64,000 nucleotides of DNA, from assembly GCA_016199985.1 (NCBI GenBank), contig JACQFQ010000006.1, positions 144,993 to 208,992 on the forward strand. The letters are read 5' to 3'. The translations under genes and the position numbers were made by a program. Origin of the DNA: Verrucomicrobiota bacterium. Lineage in GTDB: Bacteria > Verrucomicrobiota > Verrucomicrobiia > Limisphaerales > UBA11320. Positions within the stretch are counted from its first letter, which is position 1. The number at the start of each line of letters is the position of its first letter. The notes under the pieces are model-generated. The model searched no databases and had not been told where the DNA came from. It worked only from the letters and a program-made list of their open reading frames with translations. Below are positions 47,204 to 55,461 of the stretch, piece after piece.

Positions 47204-47829
47204 GTTGTTTCCCTCCTTACATTGCCCGCAACGGATGGCCATATTGCGGCAGACCAGCCCGTGACGCGCTCGTTCCCTCAATTTCCATTGTACCAGAATC
47301 GGAAATGCCGCGCACGCCCTTACTGAGAGCCGGTTTCCGATGGCTGAGAGGGAGAGTCGTTGCCAAAAGCGGTCGTCCGTCCAAGGCCGCGATAGTTCGC
47401 AAACATCCGTCCGCAATCCTACGCTGCGTCTGACAAGCCGGACGGGCTCACGGTTCTGCCTCCAGGTTGGCTGCCTCTTGCGGGGGTGATTCCACCTTAG
47501 CGCGTCATTCGGCGGAGGTCGCACGTTCCGCGCGCGCGGTCGCACGCGAACTCGTTTTCGAGATGGCCGCGCTGCGTAATCGCTCCATCCCGGCAACGCA
47601 CAAAACGTCCCGGTCGCGGACGCCAAGGAGGTGAGGGTGGAGAACCCTGCTGAAGAAACGTTCCGCGACCGGAACGGTTTAAGAAGACCAGAAAACGCCC
47701 GTAAACGCCACTCCGAACTCCTTGGAGAGTGCGGAGCACCGCCGAAACCCCTGACCAGCAGGAAGATTCCCCGTCACTACACAGATTACACCCCCAAGCC
47801 CCCTATTCGAAATGCCTGGTTAGACACTT
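47204..47829. other. Long intergenic stretch with one stem-loop
   Basis: No gene is supported here. The frame running into the 46859 gene is arginine-rich and unconvincing, and the + strand frames lack starts. A stem-loop is found at 47602-47680: AAACGTCCCGGTCGCGGA with TTCCGCGACCGGAACGGTTT (about 17 of 19 positions). It may be a terminator or leader structure, but no gene begins just after it; the nearest is the XRE gene on the other strand. Confidence 0.4.
47602..47680. repeat. Stem-loop of unknown role
   Basis: Two arms of about 18 bp (core CCGGTCGCGGA / TCCGCGACCGG) flank a loop near 47621-47656 containing AGGAGGTGAGG. It resembles the leader hairpins before the 26681, 28096 and 54335 genes, but no start codon follows within 100 bp on the + strand that opens a convincing gene. 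Confidence 0.4.
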
Positions 47830-48135
47830 CTATCGGCTGAGCCGCCCCTCCCCGTCCATCTTCCGCGGGCTCTTCCGTTTCGCGCGCTTGACCTGTTGCT
47901 CGGACGGAGCCTTCGCATCCACTCGTTCGATGAACCGGCCGATCGGCAAGCCACACGCCGCGCAGTAGTCGAGCGTCTCCAGGAAATCAATGCGCCGCTC
48001 GCCAAGCTCGGATTTGGAAACGAACGTCTGCGGCTTGCCCAGTTTTTCCGCCAGCACGACTTGGCTGAGTCCCGCCTCTTCGCGAACCTTTCGCAGCAGC
48101 GCGCGAAATCGCCCATAGCGTGGTGAATAGTTCAT
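47830..48135 (-). CDS. XRE-family helix-turn-helix regulator
   Basis: 101 residues. RFRALLRKVREEAGLSQVVLAEKLGKPQTFVSKSELGERRIDFLETLDYCAACGLPIGRFI is the XRE/HTH_3 pattern with the recognition helix near QTFVSKSELGERRI. The tail (KAPSEQQVKRAKRKSPRKMDGEGRLSR) is basic and disordered. It lies divergent to the secreted-protein gene at 48303 and may control that gene or the mobile element; no operator is identified. Confidence 0.85.
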   Translation of the reverse strand: MNYSPRYGRFRALLRKVREEAGLSQVVLAEKLGKPQTFVSKSELGERRIDFLETLDYCAACGLPIGRFIERVDAKAPSEQQVKRAKRKSPRKMDGEGRLSR

Positions 48136-48302
48136 TCACCGGCGAGCTTGACAACGTTTTTGGTGTAGCCCAACTTGGTCTAAACCGTATTAGGTTATCC
48201 GCGGCTTGCTGTTGTGCTGCTCTACTGAAACGCCAGGCCGCCGGCTCACGACGTAAACAATCAGAGAAGACGCTCTCTCGCTTCGCCAAGACTTCACCCG
48301 AC

Positions 48303-49160
48303 ATGAAAACCACATTCGCCGCATCATCGCTGTTCGCGTTCTCGGTGCTTTTCGCCGCTTCGCCTTGCCACTCCGCCGTCATTAATTTTGAAACCATCAA
48401 CGGTGCGACACCATACGAAACCCAGGTCATCTCCAATCAGTTTCAGCCGTATTACGGCGTGAGATTCGTCGGGCTGGTGACGTCGGCCACCACCAACACG
48501 CCGATCATCGCCAAGCGCGGCTGGCCGCAGGCGGCGTACGGTTCGGCATTCGGATATGATGAAATCGATCCCACCGACCCAAGGGCGGGCGACATCGGCC
48601 AATTCTTTCTCACCACCCGCGCCGATGCCGACCCCACGGGGTTTGTTTGCCTGTTCGATCGTCCGGTCTCAACCGTGAGCTTCGATGTCCTCGACATCGA
48701 CAACCGCGAGACGGTCGAGCTCAAGGCTTACGCATCCGAAACGGACACGAATGCCCTCATCACTCGGAGCTATTCAACCGGCGGAGACGGGCGCATCACC
48801 GTGGCGAGCATCACGGCTACTAACCAGAACCAGCATTTCGCAAGGCTTGAAGTCTCCGTCACCTCCACCACCGTCCCGCATAATTCGCTGGTCGGGTATG
48901 ACAACTTTACCTCCGACTATGTGCCGTCAAACGCGCCTCCAGCCAAACTCGGACTGCTTCTCTATCCGGGAATTCTCATCGACGGCGTCGCCGGACGGCC
49001 ATACCGCATCGACTACGCCGAATCCCTCGACGTCACCTCAGGGAACACGAACTGGCACACGCTCACGAATCTCTTTCTGCCCACATCCCCGTATCTCCTC
49101 TTCGACCAGCCGACGGCGGGAGAGAAGCAGCGGTATTACCAGGCGGTGGCGTTGCCGTAA
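48303..49160 (+). CDS. Secreted protein with shared C-terminal module
   Basis: 285 residues from the ATG at 48303 (MKTTFAASSLFAFSVLFAASPCHSA, a signal peptide); the 61 upstream residues of the longer frame overlap the XRE gene and are not convincing. The body is beta-rich (VINFETINGATPYETQVISNQFQPYYGVRFVG, DIGQFFLTTRADADPTGFVCLFDRPVSTVSFDVLDIDNRETVELKAYASE), typical of a PEP-CTERM-like carbohydrate-binding domain. The end (GNTNWHTLTNLFLPTSPYLLFDQPTAGEKQRYYQAVALP) resembles the W..L..F..YR module of other secreted proteins here. Probably extracellular or cell-surface. Confidence 0.7.
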   Translation: MKTTFAASSLFAFSVLFAASPCHSAVINFETINGATPYETQVISNQFQPYYGVRFVGLVTSATTNTPIIAKRGWPQAAYGSAFGYDEIDPTDPRAGDIGQFFLTTRADADPTGFVCLFDRPVSTVSFDVLDIDNRETVELKAYASETDTNALITRSYSTGGDGRITVASITATNQNQHFARLEVSVTSTTVPHNSLVGYDNFTSDYVPSNAPPAKLGLLLYPGILIDGVAGRPYRIDYAESLDVTSGNTNWHTLTNLFLPTSPYLLFDQPTAGEKQRYYQAVALP

Positions 49161-49279
49161 GAGAGAGGACACCGACAAGTAGCACAATTTACCCAACATT
49201 GAGCGGCGAATTCACCACAGCCAGCTTGCTTGAGAGGCCAGACTAACGTAACTCGGCCATCCTAGCAGATTCGCAGAAC

Positions 49280-49543
49280 TTACTCCTCAGACAACGATCC
49301 CTGAAGTCCCTCAATCCGTGACACACGCTCTTCAAGCGTCTTCATGCATTTCGCGATGACTAGCGCAACTAGTCCAGCAAAGCCTAATGCGGCGAACGCT
49401 GAAGTGTCTGCGTATACCTCTGGACTAAAGTGATACGAACCACCTACGAAGAGCTTGCATAGATCGATGGTAAAATTAAACAGGGCTAAGCCGCAGCCTG
49501 TATAGGCCAACAACGCTACTAGTCTCGCATTACATTTCAACAT
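49280..49543 (-). CDS. Two-helix membrane protein behind the third Rhs gene
   Basis: 87 residues. Two membrane helices (LVALLAYTGCGLALFNFTIDLCKLF and SAFAALGFAGLVALVIAKC), then a short coiled coil (KTLEERVSRIEGLQGSLSEE). It starts 16 bp after the Rhs gene on the same strand, the normal position of an immunity gene. As the Rhs tip itself contains a membrane helix (AVAIVVATALVANELF-like), a membrane-located immunity is plausible but unproved. Confidence 0.55.
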   Translation of the reverse strand: MLKCNARLVALLAYTGCGLALFNFTIDLCKLFVGGSYHFSPEVYADTSAFAALGFAGLVALVIAKCMKTLEERVSRIEGLQGSLSEE

Positions 49544-49558
49544 TCTCTGCCTTCCTCT

Positions 49559-52500
49559 CTAATATTCGATTTCGGACTCAAATGGCTCGACTCGCTCATC
49601 TGGGTCAATTGGATCCGGAAGCTTCGACTCCCTATCAGCACTCAATGGTGGCTCCCAATAAAGCCCACGAAGGCCGGGACTCTCATACGCGATACAATTA
49701 CGAGGCAAGATGTGTGCTGTCGGTCTTACTGGCTCCGGTTCACTCGCGGGAGTGTGGGCAAAATAGTATACCTTAAAAAGTTCGTTTGCAACCAAAGCTG
49801 TGGCCACTACAATTGCGACTCCAGCGAACACAGTAATCTCGCCATTCGCGTCAATCTTTGTTAACGGATTCGCACTGCCATATCGAAAAAGGTTGATCCC
49901 TCCATTCAACCCAATCGGGTCGCTCTCCCTGTATCTGCCCAATGCCGGATCGTAATCCCGCATAACGTTGTAATGCAGCCCGGACTCCGCATCAAAATAC
50001 TGCCCCGGAAACCGCAAGTTGCAGGTGACGACCGATGCGACGACGGCGGGCGCTGCCAAGGCAATCACCCGGTAAAACCGTTTCGCTTCAGCCGCGTTCG
50101 CGTCCGTGACGCTGAATCCCCCCGTGTTGGTCGCAACCGACCTCCAATGCCCAGCCGCAAGGTCTGCCGACGTTTGCAAAATGTAGAGCCCGCCGATTTC
50201 TCCTCTAAATTCCAACCGCAAATGTCGATCGGCGGTGAATCCCACCGCTGTGAGCTTCGGTGTAACCGCATCACCGAACGGCAGCGTGTCGCTGTTCCAC
50301 ACGATTGCCGGTGTTTCGTCGGTCATCTGTTTCGGTGTGCTCAGATGGTCGGGATGGATGTAGTAGATCGTCCCATCCCCTTCGATTTGCGCCAGCGGCA
50401 TGTCCTCCAGCCAGACATACTCCCGGATTATCTGTCCATCCGGTCGCGATTCGGCAATCAGGTGACTCTGCAAATCGTAGTGGTAATGCGTCGTGCCTGC
50501 TGCGGTGGTTTTGACGAGCCGTTGACCGAGCGCGTTGTATTTGTAGCTGGCGATGTCGTTCGCACCGCTCGAAAGCCCGCTGTATCGGTTACGCTGGCCG
50601 TAACGAAACAGGCGAATCTGATCAGTGCCCCGGTCATCCCGGTTGAGATTTCCAGCCGCCGTGTACGAAAAACTTCGGCGCACGCCTGCTTCCTCGGTTG
50701 CGAGCAGCCAGTTGTTGGTCGGCGAATACTCGTAATTCTCGGTGACGCCGCCCAGCGTGCGACTCAGCCGGTTCCCGTCGCCATCGTAGCGGTAGCCAAG
50801 TGAGCCGTAATAGCCCGTTGCGCCCGTGAGTCGGTAGTCAGGGTCATACGCGAAAACCTGGCTGTTTGCCGGTGTAAGGATGTCCGCGATGCCGCGGATA
50901 TTGTTGGCCTCGTCATAGACAAGCGCCAGGTTTTGGATGAGTGCGTCGCCGCCTGAGGTCACGATATTCGTCACGCGGTAGTCCTCGTCATACCCATGCG
51001 AACGCCGTAGCCCGTTGCCGTAATCCAGGCCGGCAACGCCGCCGAACGGCAGGTAGGTCACGTTCGTCGCGAGCACCGTGGATGTGGACGAGCCCAATCG
51101 CCGGCAAAGAACCGCCGCGATCCTTCCGATGCTGTCGCGCATGTAAGAAACCACATCGCCGGACGGATAGGTCATGCGGGTAGTGCGGTCTGCGATGTCA
51201 TACTCGTATGCTGTGGCATACGCCTTTCCGCTGATCGTGCGGGCAATGCCGGTGACGTCGCCGCGGTCGTTATAGGAAATCGCAGTGCTTCCGGTTTCAT
51301 CGGCGTAGCCGGCGAGCCGCCCGACTCCGACATTGCCACCGTCGGTGGAATCGTAGCTGTAGGTGATGTCCTCTCCCGGCGACCCAGGATACGATTCACT
51401 CGTCACCCGGTTCAGCTTGTCGAACGTGCGGTTGACGGTGACGCCGCGAGCATCCGTCTCGGAGATTCGGTTGCCGACCTCATCGAGCGTGAACAGTTTC
51501 GTTCCGGTGTCCGCGCTGGTTTCCTGAGTGACTCGCGCGAAGCCATCGCGCACGTACCGCGTCACCAGCGAGCGCGGATCGGTAACCGTGATGAGGCTGT
51601 CCTGAGAATCATAGCCATAGCGGATGCTGTTGGTGAGCGGATCGACCGACGCAACCAGGCGGTTCAGCGCGTCGAAGATTCGAGTCATCGTGTTCGTAAG
51701 CCCGTCCGTCACCGAAACCCGGTTGCCGTTCGCGTCATAGCCGAACCTTACGGTCTGCCCGGCTGCTCCGATGTTCTCGACCACTCTGTCCAGCGGATCG
51801 AACACGCGGCGCTGTGTTTTCACGGTCAGGCCGTTGGCATCCCTAACCGTTTCATTCGTGATGTTGCCGTCCGCGTCACGGTCATAGTGCAGGCTCTCTC
51901 CAAGACAATTGCTGACCGAAAGCAACCGGTGCGCCGCGTCATAATCATAAGTCACGAACGTGTTATCGGGCAGCGTCAGCAAGGTCACCTCGCCGGCTTG
52001 GTCATAGGAATATCGCGTGCTCGCATCGCCGGAGGCTGTGTGCACCGTCCGCGTGAGTGGCCTACCGCGTGGGTCATAGGAAAATCGGGTAACGACGGAA
52101 TTGGCATCGCTGGTCGCCAGCGGCAGCCCGCGCGCGTCATTGGTCATCCGCGTCACTTGACCCAGCGCATTAGTGACGGCGGTGAGATACGCACCGCCCT
52201 CATACGCCAGCCCAGTGACGGCGCTTACATCGGTTCGCGCCGAAGTGGCGGTCACCACCCGCCCGAAGCCGTCATAGGTGTATGCCCAGCGTCGCGTCTT
52301 TCCGGTTGCAGTATCTGTCTGCGTCCTCTGCAGCAAATTCCCGTTCGAGTCATACGCAAAGTCGGTCGTTTTTCCAGGACTCACGATACGAGTAGGCAGA
52401 TGGAAAACCGGGTCATAGGTATTGATCGTTGCCCGCGCCTGCGCCGTCCCCGCCGCCTCAATGATCGAAAGCGGCTGGCCGCGATTGTCGCTGACGAAGC

Positions 52501-54046
52501 TCGTCACGTTTCCGTTCCAATTGGTGATGCCCGCGAGATACCCGTTGCCGTCATAGGTGAAACTCATCTTGGACTCGGGCGTGGTTGCCGTCGCCAGCCG
52601 GGTCATCTCCTTTACCTTCGCTGCGCCCTGCATCGAGGCGAACGTATAGACCGTCACCAATCCCAAAGCATTGGTCACGCTGCGCGTGCCGTCCGTGTTG
52701 TAGGCGATACTCGTGCGCTCAAGGCCGCCCGCGTGCTCGCTTGAAACTGCTCGCCCTGCGGAATCATACGTCCAGGTGGTGAAGCGGTTACCGTTCTCAT
52801 CGACAATTCCAGTCAGCGCAAACGGCAGGCCGTCATTCTCATACAGGTAAGTTAGGCCGGTTTCCGGTGTGGTGGAATAGCGCACCGAGATGAGCCGATC
52901 GAGAACGCCAGGCGTCACGCCGCTGGAGTCGTAGCCGTAAGTCACCACCAGCCCGCCCGGCGTCGAAACCGTGTGCAACAGGTTTCCTTCATAGGCGAGT
53001 TCAAGCGTTCGCCCGAACGAATCGCTGACGGAGACGAGGCGGCTCGCGTCATCGTAGTGCAGCGTCTGGGCGTACCCGCCACGAGTCCGCAACGAAGTCA
53101 GTCGCGCAGTGCCGATGGTGCCGGCGTCGTAAATCTCTACGCTATCGTCTGCGTTGGTGAGCGCCCAACTTGAATCCAGGCGCGCAAGTCGCAGGGGCAC
53201 GTCACCGTCGGTATTCCACTGTCCGCCTCCCGTCGCATAGAAGGTCAGTTCCTTGCCATCGCCGCGCTCGGTCACCGCCGACGCAAACGACTCTTGGAAA
53301 CCCGTCACGCGCAGAAAACGTTCGTAGCCCGATCGCCAGTGACTTCCCAGCATCCCGGCGACACTGCGGCTGCTCGCCATGCTGTTGTAGTAGCGCGTGA
53401 ACTTAAGCGGCAAAGCTCCCACCGTTTCGTAATCTGTCACTTCCTCGAAAACGTTGCCCTGGGAGACATTGATGGGCTCAGCCACCAAAGGTGTTGGACA
53501 CATGCCTGGATCGCCGAGCAGTTTGCATTGCTGCGGATATGAAGACGGCGCTAGCTGCCCGGCCGGGATATAGCTCCCGTCTGGAAAGAGCGTTCCCGTC
53601 GGAGCTCTGTCATCCAACCAAATGGTAAACTGTACGTACTCAAACCGAAAAGGAAATCGGGGAATGTCTTCAATCTGGAATATCCACGATCGTGGACTGT
53701 GGACGACGCTATAATTGACCGTGCCTCCCAGCGCGTTGTGGAATTCGTTAACAATCGCAATCGGATTCGGATACCACCGGCCGGCAGCCTCGGAATAGCC
53801 GGGAATCAAATCGGCCGTTTTGATTTCCCCATTATGGTAGCCTGACGCTGGCATCAACCAAGGATTCTGGTTGCTGTACGAAGAAGCGCCGCTTTGCTCA
53901 CCACGGCAGTGGAGCGCAAGCAACAGGAACAGCAGCGTCGTGAATCGCCCACCGGCGCAACCCAAACATCTCAGTTGCCGTTTTGGTTTCACAACTTCAG
54001 CCACGAAGCTTTCTGGCTGTAGGCAGTGATTCTTAAGCCCCGCCAC
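49559..54046 (-). CDS. Secreted Rhs protein with membrane-helix tip
   Basis: 1,495 residues; N-terminal signal segment (GRFTTLLFLLLALHCRG) after about 33 residues, so the true start may be internal. Residues about 50-150 are an unassigned domain. DUF6531 begins at AEPINVSQGNVFEEVTDYETVG, then YD repeats. The protein is closely similar in layout to the 19950-25178 Rhs (same YVVQ/WRS...KRFYRVIAL module inserted after LPFGDAV and before NLRFPGQYFDAESGLHYN). After the core end (YDPALGRYRESDPIGLNGGINLFRYGSANPLTKIDANG) the tip is only about 95 residues: a hydrophobic helix (EITVFAGVAIVVATALVANELFKV) and a proline/acid-rich tail. No recognisable toxin domain; either a truncated or an unusual, membrane-acting tip. 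A small membrane gene follows. Confidence 0.85.
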   Translation of the reverse strand: MAGLKNHCLQPESFVAEVVKPKRQLRCLGCAGGRFTTLLFLLLALHCRGEQSGASSYSNQNPWLMPASGYHNGEIKTADLIPGYSEAAGRWYPNPIAIVNEFHNALGGTVNYSVVHSPRSWIFQIEDIPRFPFRFEYVQFTIWLDDRAPTGTLFPDGSYIPAGQLAPSSYPQQCKLLGDPGMCPTPLVAEPINVSQGNVFEEVTDYETVGALPLKFTRYYNSMASSRSVAGMLGSHWRSGYERFLRVTGFQESFASAVTERGDGKELTFYATGGGQWNTDGDVPLRLARLDSSWALTNADDSVEIYDAGTIGTARLTSLRTRGGYAQTLHYDDASRLVSVSDSFGRTLELAYEGNLLHTVSTPGGLVVTYGYDSSGVTPGVLDRLISVRYSTTPETGLTYLYENDGLPFALTGIVDENGNRFTTWTYDSAGRAVSSEHAGGLERTSIAYNTDGTRSVTNALGLVTVYTFASMQGAAKVKEMTRLATATTPESKMSFTYDGNGYLAGITNWNGNVTSFVSDNRGQPLSIIEAAGTAQARATINTYDPVFHLPTRIVSPGKTTDFAYDSNGNLLQRTQTDTATGKTRRWAYTYDGFGRVVTATSARTDVSAVTGLAYEGGAYLTAVTNALGQVTRMTNDARGLPLATSDANSVVTRFSYDPRGRPLTRTVHTASGDASTRYSYDQAGEVTLLTLPDNTFVTYDYDAAHRLLSVSNCLGESLHYDRDADGNITNETVRDANGLTVKTQRRVFDPLDRVVENIGAAGQTVRFGYDANGNRVSVTDGLTNTMTRIFDALNRLVASVDPLTNSIRYGYDSQDSLITVTDPRSLVTRYVRDGFARVTQETSADTGTKLFTLDEVGNRISETDARGVTVNRTFDKLNRVTSESYPGSPGEDITYSYDSTDGGNVGVGRLAGYADETGSTAISYNDRGDVTGIARTISGKAYATAYEYDIADRTTRMTYPSGDVVSYMRDSIGRIAAVLCRRLGSSTSTVLATNVTYLPFGGVAGLDYGNGLRRSHGYDEDYRVTNIVTSGGDALIQNLALVYDEANNIRGIADILTPANSQVFAYDPDYRLTGATGYYGSLGYRYDGDGNRLSRTLGGVTENYEYSPTNNWLLATEEAGVRRSFSYTAAGNLNRDDRGTDQIRLFRYGQRNRYSGLSSGANDIASYKYNALGQRLVKTTAAGTTHYHYDLQSHLIAESRPDGQIIREYVWLEDMPLAQIEGDGTIYYIHPDHLSTPKQMTDETPAIVWNSDTLPFGDAVTPKLTAVGFTADRHLRLEFRGEIGGLYILQTSADLAAGHWRSVATNTGGFSVTDANAAEAKRFYRVIALAAPAVVASVVTCNLRFPGQYFDAESGLHYNVMRDYDPALGRYRESDPIGLNGGINLFRYGSANPLTKIDANGEITVFAGVAIVVATALVANELFKVYYFAHTPASEPEPVRPTAHILPRNCIAYESPGLRGLYWEPPLSADRESKLPDPIDPDERVEPFESEIEY

Positions 54047-54181
54047 CAGCGGTGTCGAGCCGATACGCCGTGGGCAAATCCCTCACCGCTGCGCTCGCCG
54101 CATCGCCTGGCCACAATAGTTCGTCGGTAAGTGCCCTCCTCAAATCTTCGCTGCGGTTTCAGGTGGTTTTTCCTGCACCCG

Positions 54182-54306
54182 TTTCAGCCCCTCGCCCTCA
54201 CCCGCCCGCTTGTTCCTCCGGGGGCATTGGCGGTGCCCTCTGAAGACTACTCCCGCCAGCCGCCCATCGGCGCGGGCTTTTGTGGTGAAGGGCGAGAGAC
54301 CGAAAC
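54182..54306 (+). promoter_or_regulatory. Leader hairpin upstream of the 54335 gene
   Basis: Left arm GTTTCAGCCCCTCGCCCTC (54182-54200) pairs with right arm GGTGAAGGGCGAGAGACC...GAAAC (54284-54306), about 19 of 23 positions when G-U pairs are counted. The loop near 54205-54281 includes a GC-rich sub-hairpin. The gene starts 29 bp after the right arm, so unlike the 26681 and 28096 leaders the ribosome site lies outside the stem. 54047-54181 shows no gene. Confidence 0.5.
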
Positions 54307-54334
54307 CGAACAGCAGGGCACAAAAAAAAACACC

Positions 54335-54754
54335 ATGAAAACTCCATCCAAAATTTCTAATGAAGGGCTCCTGAGCCGTCCCGAACAATTGAGCACCGAG
54401 AGCAACGCTACATCGAAGGTGACGAAGACGCCGAAGCAAATCCCGCCGGTGCGTATCAGCATGAAGCACCGCCGTAAGAACCGGATGCTTCCGACCGAGA
54501 GCGTTTTGAATCTGCTTCGCAGCGAAGCACCGCGTTTTTGGGAAGTTGCCGAAGTGGTCGGCAAGTGGGTGTGGATTCAGTTTGAAGGCAAGCAGTCCCG
54601 CGAAATCACCGCCACGCTTTCCGAACTTGGTTTCCATTGGAACAACGTCCGCCAAGTTTGGCAGCACCCGTGCGGCATGGTGAGCGAGCGCACCCCGTTC
54701 GACCCCCGCAAGAAATACGGCAGCTACTTCGCCGCCGACGTGAAACCCGCCTGA
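54335..54754 (+). CDS. Accessory protein of unknown function upstream of RadC
   Basis: 139 residues from the ATG at 54335; a longer frame starts within the leader hairpin and is unlikely. The N-terminus is basic and disordered (MKTPSKISNEGLLSRPEQLS...VRISMKHRRKNRML). The second half is a compact beta domain (RFWEVAEVVGKWVWIQFEGKQSREITATLSELGFHWNNVRQVWQHPCG), typical of small proteins beside RadC on mobile elements. The segment EVVGKWVWIQF...LSELGFHWNNVRQVW is recognisable from such loci but has no known function. RadC starts 15 bp later, so they are likely co-transcribed. Confidence 0.7.
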   Translation: MKTPSKISNEGLLSRPEQLSTESNATSKVTKTPKQIPPVRISMKHRRKNRMLPTESVLNLLRSEAPRFWEVAEVVGKWVWIQFEGKQSREITATLSELGFHWNNVRQVWQHPCGMVSERTPFDPRKKYGSYFAADVKPA

Positions 54755-54768
54755 AAGGACTACCCGCC

Positions 54769-55284
54769 ATGAATACCAATCCAATTCTTCCTGGTCTGGA
54801 AGCAGTGGTAAAGCCGTTCAGGTTCTCGGCCACGCCCCACGAATTCAAGGTGACCGCGCTGCGCGAGTGCCCGACGCCTGAATCCCTCCTCCTGTGCGAC
54901 ACGCCCGACAAAGCTGCGGCCTACTGGCGGTTGCACGTGGAGAAGCACCCGTATTTCAATCCGGATTGCGAGTGCTTCGCCGTGTTACTCCTTAACACGC
55001 GCCGCCGAGTCAAGGGGCACCATCTGGTGACCATCGGCACGATGGATACTTTGCTCGTCCATCCCCGCGAAGTCTTCCGGCTGGCCATCGCCACCTCCGC
55101 CAGCGCCCTTGTTCTCATGCACAACCATCCCAGCGGCGAGCCTCAGCCGAGCGAAGCCGACATCCGCGTTACCCGCGACCTTATCCGCGCCGGTCAGCTT
55201 CTCAAAATCGAAGTGCTCGACCACGTCATCATCGGCAATCCCGCCCGCTCGTCCCTTCGCGAGTTGGGGTATTTCTATTCCTGA
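54769..55284 (+). CDS. radC: RadC-family JAB/MPN domain protein
   Basis: 171 residues from the ATG at 54769; the longer frame upstream would overlap the 54335 gene. The metal-binding motif is VLMHNHPSGEPQPSEAD (HNHPSG-x8-D), with the conserved fold VTIGTMDTLLVHPREVFRLAI and ILxxGQLLKIEVLDHVIIG. This is the RadC/JAB family, common in mobile elements and phages (its enzymatic role is not settled; annotations as DNA repair protein are historical). It lacks the usual N-terminal helix-hairpin-helix domain of chromosomal RadC, as element-borne versions do. A textbook terminator follows. Confidence 0.9.
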   Translation: MNTNPILPGLEAVVKPFRFSATPHEFKVTALRECPTPESLLLCDTPDKAAAYWRLHVEKHPYFNPDCECFAVLLLNTRRRVKGHHLVTIGTMDTLLVHPREVFRLAIATSASALVLMHNHPSGEPQPSEADIRVTRDLIRAGQLLKIEVLDHVIIGNPARSSLRELGYFYS

Positions 55285-55295
55285 AATTCTGCCAC

Positions 55296-55326
55296 GCGGC
55301 TGAACCTCGCGGTTCAGCCGCTTTTT
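55296..55326 (+). terminator. Intrinsic terminator after RadC
   Basis: A perfect 11-bp stem GCGGCTGAACC / GGTTCAGCCGC with loop TCGC, followed by TTTTT at 55322-55326. It lies 11 bp after the RadC stop codon. Confidence 0.9.
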
Positions 55327-55461
55327 CCGTTACGGTTGGAAGGCAGTCTCCCTCCCCCTCACACCGGCCGCATGCGGAAACGGCTCCGAGTCTTCTTTTG
55401 CGTTGTCGCCACTTGCGGCTATGCCTATTCTGACACCGGCGAAGAAATTCGTGGGCACGAT

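Noticed and set aside
51887..52744. 285-codon + strand frame
   Set aside because: Antisense to the third Rhs gene; composition mirrors the YD repeats.
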